Shown: positions 16,130 through 26,860 of the stretch, one piece after another
How positions within the stretch are numbered: position 1 is the stretch's first letter
Layout: every line of letters starts with the position of its first letter
Origin: Diphasiastrum complanatum
Lineage: Eukaryota > Streptophyta > Lycopodiopsida > Lycopodiales > Lycopodiaceae
Direction of reading: 5' to 3'
NCBI GenBank assembly: GCA_029204225.1
Contig: CM055093.1
Span: 30,763,777 to 30,827,776, forward strand
Length of the DNA stretch: 64,000 nucleotides
Made by a program: the position numbers and the translations under genes
Notes under the pieces: model-generated
Seen by the model: only the letters and a program-made list of their open reading frames with translations
Database searches by the model: none
What the model was told of the DNA's origin: nothing

Positions 16130-17009
16130 AACCAAGATCAAGGGTATGAAGACCAAGATCAAAGACAAACAGATACGGCTGCTGAGATGCGAGACCAGGG
16201 CCAAGGCACAGATACCAGCCAAAGCCAAGCCACATCATCCAGAGGTTCGCGCACGATATCTGCCAGCCGGGCCTTCCGAAGACCCAAGTCCGTGGAGGAA
16301 AAAATCACCGAATTCCTATCAAAGTATCTCCATGAGTCATCAAGAGGCGGCTGACAGATATCGTTTTCAGCTCAGACCATAAAAAAGCATTACCCGCCCT
16401 TCAACCACAACTAGAGTGGCGTCAGCAGCTGTTCGAAAGAGACCCTGCGGCCATCAGGGCCTACGTGATGAGTCCACAACAATTACGGGTGAACGCGCCT
16501 TCTTGCCATGTACACGAAGATCCAAATGGACGGAATGCGACACCCCTCTGGACAAGATCACACTTCAAAATTTTAATTGGCCGATCATACAGTAAGAATA
16601 TGGGTGGACTACGGATGTAGATGCCAGAAGGGCTCTCACCGCGTTCACAAACCATTATATCAATTGTCCTGATTCAACAGTTCGTGCGGCAACCACTTAC
16701 GCCCGGGACTTAGAACATCCAATGGGGATTGAGACTAAATGGGACAATTTTCTCCCATCCATATTCTTTGACATTAATAAGGCACTACCTTCAAACAAAG
16801 TCGAAGATCAGCTGCCAATTGCTCGTGTGTATTACCGAGCTGCGCTTCTGGGCAATCCATGGACACGCAGATTCCAAACATGGGTCGACCAAGATTGACT
16901 ACGAGGAGTCCACAAGTCCCTTCACACGCCCAAGGACTTGAAGAAACTGGACGGCCTCAACTTTATGGAGGACGTCACCACCTACCTGATCCAGCAAAGT
17001 CATGGGTCT
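16130..17009 (+). pseudogene. unrecognised coding remnant, GC-richer than its surroundings
   Basis: One forward frame (16049-16354) is Gln/Asp/Ser-rich and ends in KITEFLSKYLHES. After a frame change, a second frame runs from about 16345 to 17030 with few stops and gives a well-composed globular sequence, including DPAAIRAYVMSPQQL, KWDNFLPSIFFDINKALPS and YYRAALLGNPWTRRFQTW. I recognise no family. It could be a retroelement or paleovirus structural protein, or a captured host exon set. Base composition (about half G+C in places) and codon-like texture differ from the flanks. It is bounded by copia leader on the left and a possible LTR on the right. Confidence 0.45.
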
Positions 17010-17395
17010 TGTTGGGGGTATTCCCAACAAGTGTAAATAAATAAAATAATCCAATAAAATGTGTTGCGAGGGCATGGCATCCTGCGTGTATAAGTCCATG
17101 GCCCAATGAGCACGCAAGTGAAGTTGTAAATATTAAATATAATAATAGACTTGGGCCCTTTGTAATTAAAATAAAACTTGAGTTCTAAAGTCAATTCTAA
17201 ACTTAGAGTTCACTTTTTAGAGTTGGGTCCAATTTTGGACTCACATGAATCTTGTGATTTCCAATGTACTTTTTGTGGACCCTTGGATCAAGTTGGGTCC
17301 AAGATGAATGGATAGAATCAATGTGAATATTAGCCAATAGGATTGAGGGGCAAGCGCCTTTCCCATTTTATAAAATGCACCATTTGTACACTTTA
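17010..17395 (+). repeat. possible solo LTR
   Basis: Begins with the palindrome TGTTGGGGGTATTCCCAACA, a usual kind of LTR start, and could end at TTTGTACA near 17395, where family B gag sequence is abruptly truncated. No second copy and no clear target duplication were found, so this remains tentative. Confidence 0.3.
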
Positions 17396-18053
17396 CCTTT
17401 GCTGGTTCCTTCGGCTTGCTGATCATGATCCTACTTTCGATCTGACTCCCTCTTAGGCTTGAATTGTTTCTTTGTCTTTTCCTTGTTGTTGTAAAGGGCT
17501 TGGTCAGAAGTATCCTTGTGATCAAGGTGCTCTTGAGCCTCGACTTCTTCTCGAATCTCAACAATTGCCTTTTCGAGTGTCATTGTAGGATCCTTTGCTA
17601 GCAATGTTCTGGTTGTCTGGAAGGATCTTGGTAAGGCTCTCAATAGATAAGTGAGTTGCTTCTCTAACGACACTGTATTTTCTGCTCCAGAATTGTGTAG
17701 TGAAAGGAATAGATCTTTCATCTTCCTAATAAAGGAAGTGTCTTTACCATCCCACTGCAGGTTTGTCAGTTGATCTTCAAGCATCATTATCTGACTGCAT
17801 GATTTCATCTGAAATCTTGTGAGTAGAGTATACCACATCTCTTTTGTTTTAGAGAGTGTAGCCAGGTCCAGAGTCAGGCTATCCTCGATGGATGATGATA
17901 ACAAGGCTACCGCCTTGTCATTCTTCTCCCTCCATTTGCGTAGCTTCTTGCCTGTTGTTGTAGGCATCTCCTCGATGCCATCTACCCAGGGGAATAATGT
18001 GAAAAATAAGATTGAAAACTTACAATTTTCATCTTTATGAATGAACACATCAT

Positions 18054-18836
18054 TCATGGTATCTTATTGAAACCAAAAGATCCTACATTATGAAGATATT
18101 TCCATTTCCTTGACTTCATAACTAATGTAAGCTTACAAGGAAAACATATTTTGCTATCTTTTAAGGCATCACACTCAACTAGTATTGTCTTAATCCACCT
18201 TTGAGATACAAAAATCTCTTCAAAGCAAAATGGTTCTTCATAAGTTGACATGATAACATAAATGAAACTATTTTCATTTTGTGATTGCTTCTTCTTATTC
18301 TTGATTGATTTGTCTTGGATCATAACAATAAGTTTGAACTTGTCCAAAGTTCCAAGCAAAATACTTTCCAAGGACATCAAATAAATCCAAGTTACTTTTA
18401 TGAAAGTGACATCTATCTTTGCATCTTGAACCAAACAATGCACTTCCAAATGAAAAATTTCAAAAGATTTGACATGTGTTGTGATGGACTCTTGAAGACA
18501 AATCTTGCAAGTCCTTGTGAGACTCCAAGCCTCATTCACCTTTCCACAAAGGAAACACCTTTCCTTGGACTTGTCCTTCTTGTATTTGCATTTTGAACTT
18601 GAAGCTCCATCCTTCACCTCGGCCCCCTTGCTTTGGTTCTCCTTGGATGGACTGGTCTTCTTTTTGTAGCATCTTGAAAAAAAATATCCTCCCTTGCCAC
18701 AAAGGTTGCACTCAGGATCCTTTCTTTCCTTCAATAGGATGCCACCTATTGATGTCATGTGAATAAAAACCTGTGATATGATTCTACAAATGTAATTTGT
18801 GACTTTCAAGAGACTAGATTTGAACATCTTCAACAA
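18054..18836 (-). pseudogene. zinc-knuckle ORF of the nested element
   Basis: A 260-codon frame with a knuckle CNLCGKGGYFFSRC (about residues 42-55), a Lys/Ser-rich linker, then CFLCGKVNEAWS, which looks like the start of a second knuckle but lacks the spaced His and Cys. The C-terminal 150 residues contain no domain I recognise. The position and a Lys-rich linker followed by a knuckle resemble the gag of the other gag-only elements. Gag N-terminal sequence is not visible upstream, so the frame is probably 5'-truncated. Confidence 0.6.
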
Positions 18837-20397
18837 TCTAGAAGGATCTACAAAAGATCTAGCTCACAAACCTAAGAATCAATCTTCACAGTAATGACTA
18901 GTCACTTGGAAACTTTGCTTTGATCACTAAGACAAAAGCACACAATCTTTGAATCAAATCACTAAAGAAATCAGATCCAATCTCCTATTGGACTCATCGA
19001 ATACCAGTGACTCTTTCTTTTGAAAATTGAAATGGATATGAAAAGATTTGACACCTAGATTTTTCTTTTCACTTGACTACTTCTCTCAACACTTGAGATT
19101 CTTGAACAAAAGATGGGTTTTGTTTCAAACACATGAAAATCAAACTTAATCACTTCTTTTGGACTCACTCTTGACCCAAATAATCTCACTCTTGAGATTT
19201 AGAATGAATTTGATTTGATTTGACAACAAACTATACCATCAATTTTTCACAAAGCTTAAAAAATTTAGACAACTAGAGATTCACAAAGATCTCAACCATG
19301 CATGAATACTCAAATATGGACTCCTCATTCTAGACATCCAATGGGATCACAAATTGACCCTCACACTCTCACAAAGAAAGTTGAATAGAACTAATTTGAG
19401 TTTCATACATTCTATGTCAATTTTTGCTCAACAAATTGAATTTCAACCACTCCTATTGGATTCCACCAATTACTCTACCTTTTAAGACTTGGAATGAAAT
19501 TCAAAATCAAAAGTTGTGATTTTTCTCACTAAGATATTGTGCTTCAAAGAGCTAATGCCACTTAGAGAGATTTGATCACTTAGGAGAAGACAAACTCTCC
19601 ACCAATAACAACACAAAATGAGCTTCTAGATCTTGCCCTCTACAAAGGAAGAAACTCTTAGAAAATTGGATCTCTCTACACATTTGTCATAGACACCTTA
19701 ATGACTCTTTTCAAACCTTACAATCACTCAAACAAATTGAGTAGGGTTGAACAATGTGACTTGGATCTCGATCTCTTTTCTAGAACTCTCAATTTGCATA
19801 GATGCTCTATATGCACTAGAAACTCTCAAAGAATTCACTTGGAGGACAGATCCAAAGATGTTTTCTAGCAAATTGATGTTTCTAAACTTGACCCTATCAC
19901 TCTTGAACAAATCTAGAGTAATGGTACAATGGATTTCAACCTCTCACCTTGCATATCACTCCTTAATCTACGATTTTTAGCAAAATCTCTCTCAACTTCA
20001 ACATGCACTCAAAAAATCAGAGATAATCAATTAATGCACCTAATTCAAGCTTCAAATTTAATTTCTTGGCTGATCTAATCCAAGAACTAATCAACGGATT
20101 AGATTCCTATAGAAAATGCTTGATTTTGCACCAAAAATCACTCAAATTGGGTATGTGAGTCAAATTTTACAAATTTTTGAAATTTCTCAGTAAAAAACGG
20201 AGATGTACGACCTCACACGTGTGAAAAGGGTTCCTACAGCCCACAACAAGATCTGGACCAGAAATTTTGAGGATAGCTATCAAATCCAACTCGCTACACA
20301 AAATTTGACTAGTTTCCAAAAAACTGCTAAATTTGGTTTTGATTTGGATTAACCCTATCAATTTCAACAAAAACTCTTGTACTTGGCTCTGATACCA

Positions 20398-21228
20398 TGT
20401 GGAAAAAGTACAAAAAGGACCAAAAGTGGATCCTAATCTGATCCTCAAGAGGGATTGGTTGTCAGATTACTTGATCTATTAATCTACTTTAGATTAAGAT
20501 CAATCTAGATCAATTCTAGACACAAAATCCTAACAAGAACAATCATTAATTGAAGGTAAGTGTATTTTATGGTTTCACACGTGTGAAACACTATCTGAGT
20601 ACGGACTCCGACCTGAAAATCAAGTACACATTGATAGAACCTCAAAACAATCAAAACAAATGTAGACAAATGGAGAGAATCACTCAAAATTGCTTCCAAA
20701 ACCAAGATTGGTGTCTCACAATGATTATGGCCAAATGTGGCTCTATATATACAATGGGTGGGAGTTCGTGGTACTGATCATCCCTCTGATCCCACATGTG
20801 TGAAGGTGCTTTGTCATATGATGATTCATCATGCAGAACTGACACTTGGACAAAACCTTCTATTTTGAGCACTTTTGGCCTATTTCCTTCTATATGGAGA
20901 TCTACTTGGAAATCTTCTAGAACTCAAAATTTGCCTACTTCAGCTTATTCCACATGTCTGAGCTGTCCTCTACACATGGGATATGACACCTAACCAAAGG
21001 ATGCGGCTCATGCAATCAATAGATTGATGCCATGTGTCATATGTCTAGAAAACTAGTTTTTGGCCTTTTTAGCCACTAGAACTTGAATTAAATCATATGT
21101 ACATCCTATATGATTATGGTACATGACAAGTACACTAGTTTCACACGTGGGAACAGGCTCCACACATGTGTGTTTATCTATATACAAGATTTTTGGCCTC
21201 TACCAAACTTATTTTTGCATTTTTCACA
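20398..21228 (-). repeat. 5' LTR of the nested element
   Basis: Read on the minus strand it starts TGTGAAAAATGC and ends CTTTTTCCACA immediately before the tRNA primer site at 20385-20397. It carries several CACGTG-type palindromes (near 20575, 20800, 21142 and 21165), as do the LTRs of the other gag-only copies. Confidence 0.75.
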
Positions 21229-21459
21229 AATAATCCTTCTTCCTTTAGTATCAGCGAGGTCTTAACCTTCCATGCTAGGGAGTTAGATCCTGATGAATCA
21301 AGGATTGTATAGATCTTAGATTGTGTGCTGCTTATTGAAGCCATTGCTCCTGAATTTATGTTCTCACTTGTTAATGGTTCTTTGTTTGAATGCTTAGCCT
21401 CCTAGATCTGATAGCCTTTTTGGCTATGTCAGATTATGACAGTATGGCTTTGATACCAC

Positions 21460-22550
21460 TGATGCAAAATGCAAACTTAAAATTCCAGTAAAATTCTGGT
21501 AACGAACTGATAGGAGTCTCTTGAACGATTCGCGAACATTTTGCGAAACTGTTTTGATCACGAATACTTTATGCTCGAGAAGAATTCGCGAAAAAAAAAA
21601 AGATCAATCAAGCTCTATAATGAAACGAAGCGAAGCGAAACAAGACGAAATAGAAGAATCGCAAAAAGATCAATCAGGCTCTGTAACGAACTGAAACGAA
21701 ACGAAACGAAATGAAACGAAACTAGACAAAACGAAGCGAAGCAAAACGAAAATTGAATGAGCTCTAAAATTGATTTATGCTGAAAGCCAAGTGATTGCAA
21801 AGCGAAACACGAAGCGAAAACATTCACAAACAAAATCAGTTCATGTAAAATTCAAATATGATTGCTGGTCATTGCCGGCTATATCATTTCTACAATCCTT
21901 TAGAATGTAGACAGACACTGCTGATCTACGTTATAGTTTAACATAACATTCAACAAAATCAAACCAATGTGCGAAATTGAATAAACAAGTGAATGAGATA
22001 CATGAATAGTAGTGGACAAATATTCATTCGAGATCATAGAATCATTCAGAATAATATGTGCATAACAGCTACAATATTATCTATTGATCTTCTGATTTTA
22101 AGCACTGTGTGATAGATCCACACAGTGCATTGGCGCGAGAGAAATACAATTCTCTCACAAATAGTGTCTCGCTTACTAACGGACTTCTGGATCTACTGAT
22201 CCTCTTACAAACTTGTCTCGCTCATAGGCGGACATGTATTCAGTATATTTTCGTCTTACTGTTTTATGAATCAAGCAGAAAGTATATAGTTCGCAAATTT
22301 TTTCGTGTCGCATCGTGTAACTTCCCAGATCAAAAAGATTAAACATCTACAACTAATCATGGATTACAAGAGTGGCAGATTAGCCATGTTCTAGAGTACT
22401 TCTGTTGATGTCATGATATCTGATCAAATACTTGTACCCCATGGTACTTGGCTGATCTTTTTGGTCCTTTGTGGAGCACGAATGATTTTGTGTCGCAAAA
22501 CAATTTCGTGTCGTGTGTCGCAAAATTGTTCGTGAACATTTTTGTTTCAT
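21460..22550 (-). repeat. LTR region of family B, rich in ACGAA and TTCGCG motifs
   Basis: Lies on the LTR side of the family B primer site. It contains a patch of imperfect CGAAA/ACGAA repeats (about 21590-21830) and several TTCGCGAA-like and TGTCGCAAA words (21515-21600, 22480-22540). The outer border is not determined, because no second LTR is present. Related GACACGACA repeats precede the family B gag at 30095-30130. Confidence 0.5.
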
Positions 22551-22607
22551 GTGTCTTTTCTGTCAAAATCAGGGTGGAAAGCTAGCAAAGCTTTGGCAAT
22601 AGAAACA

Positions 22608-25308
22608 TTTTGTTTCTTCAGTCTAAGCAACAATTTGCCAAGACTCAAGAGGATGAGGGATCATCCAGCAAGACCAAGAAGAAGGGCAAATGCTTCCATT
22701 GTAGTAAAAATGGCCATTGAAAAAGTGAATGTCGAAAATTCTTGACAGAATCAGGCCAGGGAAAACCAAAGCAAGCAAGTAACCTTGTCGACGAAGGTGA
22801 GATTGAAGACTCTAGCATCTTCATATCAACATTGTCATCTAATCAAGATGATCAAGCATGGTACATTGACTGGAGAGCCACAAGACACATGACAAGTAAC
22901 AAAGATTGGTTCAGCAGCTTGAGAGAGTTGGATAATAGAACGTCTGTTTCACAAGCAAATGGTGATGTGTGCAAAATCAAGGGGATAGTCACTGTTTCAA
23001 TCCAACTACCTGATGGCCAAAGCAGGACGATCAAGGAGGTACTTTACGTATCAGGTTTGAAGAAAAATCTACTTTCAGTTGGTGTCATTACTGATCAAAA
23101 GTTGAAAGTAGAATTTGCCCATGATCGTTGCTTTGTGAAGGATGTGAACCAAAAGTTCAAAGTCATTGCGGATGGTATAAGGGAGTCCAACACTAAATTG
23201 TACAAGTTGAATGCTACAATCAAGAGGAAACATGGCATTATCTCGTCCATTCCATCGCAAACTGAACTGTGGCATAAAAGGCTTTTGAACCTAGAAAGCC
23301 TTAGCTTGATGAGAAAATTGGAAATGGTGAGAGAATTGGCTATGATGGAAGACCACTTGAAGACGATGTGCAAATCATGTGTGTATGGGAAACAACATCG
23401 AGAAAAATTCAATAAAGGTGGTGTTGCAAGGGCGAAGAACATCTTGGACTTGATCCACACATATCTATGCGGGCCTATGAGGACTATGTCCATGGGTGGA
23501 GCTTTTTATTTCATGTCCTTCATAGATGATATGTCATGTAAGATGTGGATTTACTTTTTAAAGAAAAAATCGGATGCTTTTGCCACTTTCAAGAGCTTCA
23601 AAGCATTGGTCAAAAATCAAACAGGTAGGAAGATCAAAGTTCTAAGATCAGATAGTGGAGGTGAGTACAAGTCTATTGATTTCAATGATCTTTGTGATCA
23701 ATGTGGGATCAAAAGACAATTTATGCAAGTTCATACTCCTGAACTCAATGGTGTAGCTGAGTGCAAGAATTGTACGATTGTGGAAAGTGCCAGATCTATG
23801 CTAGTTGAGATGAAGCTACCAAAAGATTTTTGGCTAGAAGCATGCAATACTGCAGTTTATCTTCAAAATATAAGCTATCATTGCCATACCAAAGATAACA
23901 CCTAAGGAGGCATTCAACCACTAGTTGGCAAGAAACCCATTGGCTGTAAATGGGTATACAGGACTAAGTACCATGCAGATGGAAGTATAGCAAAGCACAT
24001 CGACTATGAGGAGACCTTTGTGCCAGTATGTAAGTGGAATACTCTACGTCTACTTGTTGCTTTAGGTTCACATTTTGGTTGGCCTTTGCATCAGATGGAT
24101 GTGAAATCTGATTTTCTAAATGGTGAGTTAGAAGAAGAGGAGTTCATGGATCAACCTAAAGGCTTTGTATTGAAAGGACAGGAGAATAAAGTATGTCGCT
24201 TGAAGAAAGCACTTCATGTTCTTAAACAAGCACCACGTGCGTGCTACAACATGATTGAGGCCTACTTTTGTTCTAAGGGGATGGTGAGAACACACTCTGA
24301 TCCAAATCTTTATGTCTTATGATTTGATGGTATGGTTGCTTTGATTGCTCTTTATGTTGATGACTTGATTATTATAGGAAATAATCAAAAGATGATAGAT
24401 ATGATCAAGAAGGATCTCATGGAATAATTCGAGATGACAAATCTCAACCTATTGCACTATTGCCTTGGAGTGGAAGTTTGGCAAAAAGGACATGAGATGG
24501 GTCTAACAAAAGTGAAGTACGTCAGAAAGTTGCTGCACAGGTTTAGGTTGCAAGGGTGCAAGCCAGTGAACACTCCTATTGAGCCAAGTAAAAAGATTTC
24601 TAAGCTTGACGAATCATAGCCATTTGATGCTACACTGTATAGGCAGTTAGTAGGGAGCTTGATTTATCTTACCACGACTAGACTAGATATATGCTATGTT
24701 GTTGGTATTGTAAGTCAGTTTATGGTAGCACCTACAAAAACGCATTGGAAGGCAGCCAAACGCATTTTGTGATATGTCAAAGGGACTTCTGATTATGGCT
24801 TGGTGTACAGGAAGCATGAGAGTTTACCTGAGTTATGTGGCTATGTGGATGCGGATTGGGGAGGTGATATGATGATCATAGATCCACCATAGGGTATGTA
24901 TTCCAGCTTTGTTGCAGTTATTTTTCCTGGTCTAGTAAGAAGCAAAGTACAATTGCTCTATCCACAACAGAAGCAGAGTATAAGGCAATGTGTAGTGCAA
25001 CACATGAAGCTATATGGTTGAGGCAAATCTTGGATGAAATTGGCATGAAACAGAAAAATCCCATAATTATACATAGCGACAGTCAGAGTGGCATTCAGCT
25101 AGCAAAGAATCTAGTTTTCCGTGCGAGAACCAAACACGCTGAGATTCAGTATCACTTTATATGTGAGAGGCCGCTGAATTGTGAAATTAATGTTGTTCAT
25201 TACAGTATGGACAAACAACTAGCTGACATTTTCACTAAGCCACTCATTAGAGAAAAGTTTGATAAGTTTAGATCAAAGCTTTATGTACTTAAATTTTGTG
25301 AACTTTGA
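22608..25308 (+). pseudogene. copia pol remnant (family A, plus copy)
   Basis: Order seen: zinc knuckle CFHCSKNGH, with stop where Trp is expected; protease region with DWRATRHM instead of DSGATRHM, so the catalytic Asp-Ser-Gly is lost; pre-integrase CKSCVYGKQHREKF; integrase core with HTYLCGP, in which the first catalytic Asp is replaced by Tyr; RSDSGGEY; and NGVAECKN. A deletion follows, then RT from YEETFVPV through QMDVKSDFLNGELEEE and the active-site box LYVDDLIII (about 24352-24378). RNase H with YVDADWG and HSDSQSGIQLAKN ends at 25308. At least five stops or frameshifts are present. It is clearly dead and older than the 40-45 kb copy. Confidence 0.93.
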
Positions 25309-25356
25309 AGCTATGTATATGGATGTATAAAAAGTAGATTCTACTTTTAGGGAGAG

Positions 25357-25617
25357 AGTTAGAACTAAAGTAGGACTACTGTGGGTCTTAGCAGTGGATA
25401 AAGATCAGTTGGCCTCGCCACGAGGCGAGTTGACAGGACACGCGTCCCATCAATGACAACTTGGGCCATGCATGAGTTGCTATAGTGAAGAACTATATGT
25501 ACAATGTATTTTGGTTTTGAGAAATACAGTTGCTATGTGAGCTTGGTGTGGAGAGTGTTTTCTGTCTATGTCATTGTGTAGCATGATCTGTGTTCCTGTT
25601 TGAAGCAAATTCCAAGT
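25357..25617 (+). repeat. 3' LTR, family A plus copy
   Basis: Begins AGTTAGAACTAAAG after the polypurine tract and ends AATTCCAAGT. It matches the LTRs at 40111-40386 and 45044-45320 in reverse orientation, including GGCCTCGCCACGAGGC. The ends are not the usual TG...CA. Confidence 0.85.
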
Positions 25618-26240
25618 TTTTTAGCATCCACTTGAAGGACAACCCAATTTGGATAGAGATCCAAGGTAGCACACAAAGCATGTGTGACTGTCTCACAACT
25701 GCCAAGAGTAGCACAACCAAATTGATGAGGAAATAGGTGGTCATGAAAATTGTCACGAAGCTGAAAACCAAGAGCCCTAAAAACCAATATGTGCAACTGT
25801 GAGAAGAACTTCCTCTACACTTAGCTCTATTTGAAGTGCTTGTTGGGTGACTCTAAGAGCAAGGAATTTCATTTTGGCAACTTCAATTTTGAGGATACGA
25901 GAGAATATAGACTTCCATTTGGAAGGGTCATCAACTTTTCATTTGGTGTTAAAGCAAGAGAAGGTAAAAAAAATTCCTTGGTGGTAGAGAACACAAATGA
26001 GTAAATGATTCTACTAGATTGATCATAGGCCTTGAAGATCCAACTAGAGTTACCACGTGTAGCAAAGGACGTTTCAAGCTTGCCCTGGTCAAAATGAGAG
26101 AAGGCATAAGTGAGGAAGTTGGCTTCTAGAGCAGACATGCCAAATCTGGTTCTAAATTGATTGAGGCTGGAAGAGTAAATAAAATCCATAACATATCTCC
26201 AAGAAGTAAGACCTTTCTAAGAGTTCAGGAAAAAATCTCT
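25618..26240 (-). pseudogene. LINE reverse-transcriptase fragment
   Basis: Read on the minus strand: LNQFRTRFGMSALEANFLTYAFSH (25869-26189, broken here only by report length limits), followed by FRALGFQLRDNFHDHLFPHQ and then CATLDLYPNWVVLQVDAK (25566-25796). The last part matches the plant LINE RT block usually read as QFG..GGCE..VH..RA.LDLHPDWVVLQVDVANAF. Frameshifts separate the pieces. The copia family A LTR cuts it at 25618. It is the same LINE lineage as 12240-13257. Confidence 0.75.
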
Positions 26241-26612
26241 TCTTAGTAAGGTCAAGAGGTTAAAAGTATAATTTTAGTAACAAAGAGTGGTTTAAGAGGG
26301 GAGACAAATACCACCATCTAGTCCGCAAGATCCCTCATGGTCAGAAGCACCCAATTAGAAAAGCCAAATTTTCAAATCAAAACACAAGCACAACAAACTT
26401 TTTTGTAATTATAGAAAACCCTTCCAATAAGATAGGGCCAAAAAATTTACTTCCATCCAACTCAGTAGGTTTTATGTTGAGCTGATTTTAACCTTTAATT
26501 AGCATTCATAATAAAAAAGTTTCAAGCCAACCTTATAAGAAATCCACAACATTTTAATGATGTAAAAGATTAGAATGAAATTTTCAAATTTAAAATTCAT
26601 AACTAAAGCTAG

Positions 26613-26860
26613 TTGATATTTATGGGTGAGCATATTTTGCATCACCATTGCAGTGATAATGGTGGTCCTACTATGGATGATAATGAGGAACCTATCTGTA
26701 AGGGATGCATACTAGGCAAATCACATCGAGAAAAGTTTGATAAGGAGGGGACAAGAAGGGGCCAACAAGTGCTTGAGCTAGTTCACTTAGATTTGTGTGG
26801 GCCAATGAAGACAATTTCAATCGGTGGGGCATTTTACTATTCATTGATGAAATGGAGATG
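26613..26860 (+). pseudogene. copia integrase fragment
   Basis: Encodes the pre-integrase Cys pair (ICKGCILGKSHREKF) and the first integrase Asp ([18 protein letters not shown]). It breaks off after GAFYYSLMK, so only about 80 codons remain, with no LTR nearby. Confidence 0.8.

Larger units (their letters stand above)
17998..21228 (-). mobile_element. gag-only-like LTR element inserted in family B gag, 3' LTR absent
   Basis: Bounded by perfect inverted ends TGTGAAAAAT and ATTTTTCACA, with the 5-bp direct repeat AATAA on each side (17993-17997 and 21229-21233). Removing the insert and one AATAA restores the family B gag reading frame, which proves insertion. A 5' LTR (20398-21228, minus orientation) is followed by the primer site TGGTATCAGAGCC. 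The opposite end is not a copy of this LTR and matches only in its terminal bases. The interior has one zinc-knuckle ORF and no pol. Confidence 0.8.
17400..21344 (-). pseudogene. family B copia gag, interrupted
   Basis: Starts MASISSTQSKIYTILD at 21344 and reads to LKEEGLF at 21229. After the insertion it resumes at 17997 with PWVDGIEEMP and runs without a stop to about 17440. The sequence is a UBN2-type gag (WREKNDKAVALLSSSI, LDLATLS, LTNLQWDGKD, LTYLLRALPRSFQTTRTLL). The zinc knuckle end, seen in the sister copy at 30930-31030, is lost by truncation at about 17400. Apart from the insertion and truncation the frame is well kept, suggesting that the insertion itself inactivated it. Confidence 0.9.
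17396..22550 (-). mobile_element. Ty1/copia family B element (gag only preserved, split by an insertion)
   Basis: A minus-strand element. It has an LTR-like region (21460-about 22550), a primer site complementary to initiator tRNA (TGGTATCAAAGCC read on the minus strand, 21446-21458), a leader, and gag starting at 21344. A 3.2 kb insertion (17998-21228) divides gag at the eighth codon or so before PWVDG. The remainder of gag runs down to 17400, where it is truncated. No protease, integrase or polymerase remains. Confidence 0.8.
22565..25617 (+). mobile_element. Ty1/copia family A, plus-strand copy (5'-truncated)
   Basis: Holds the end of gag, protease, integrase, part of reverse transcriptase, RNase H, polypurine tract (TTAGGGAGAGAG, about 25348-25357) and 3' LTR. 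It is the same family as 40111-45320 in opposite orientation. The 5' part is missing at about 22565, where family B LTR sequence begins. A deletion removes the integrase C-terminus and the first part of reverse transcriptase near 23905. The 3' LTR abuts a LINE fragment at 25618. Confidence 0.88.
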
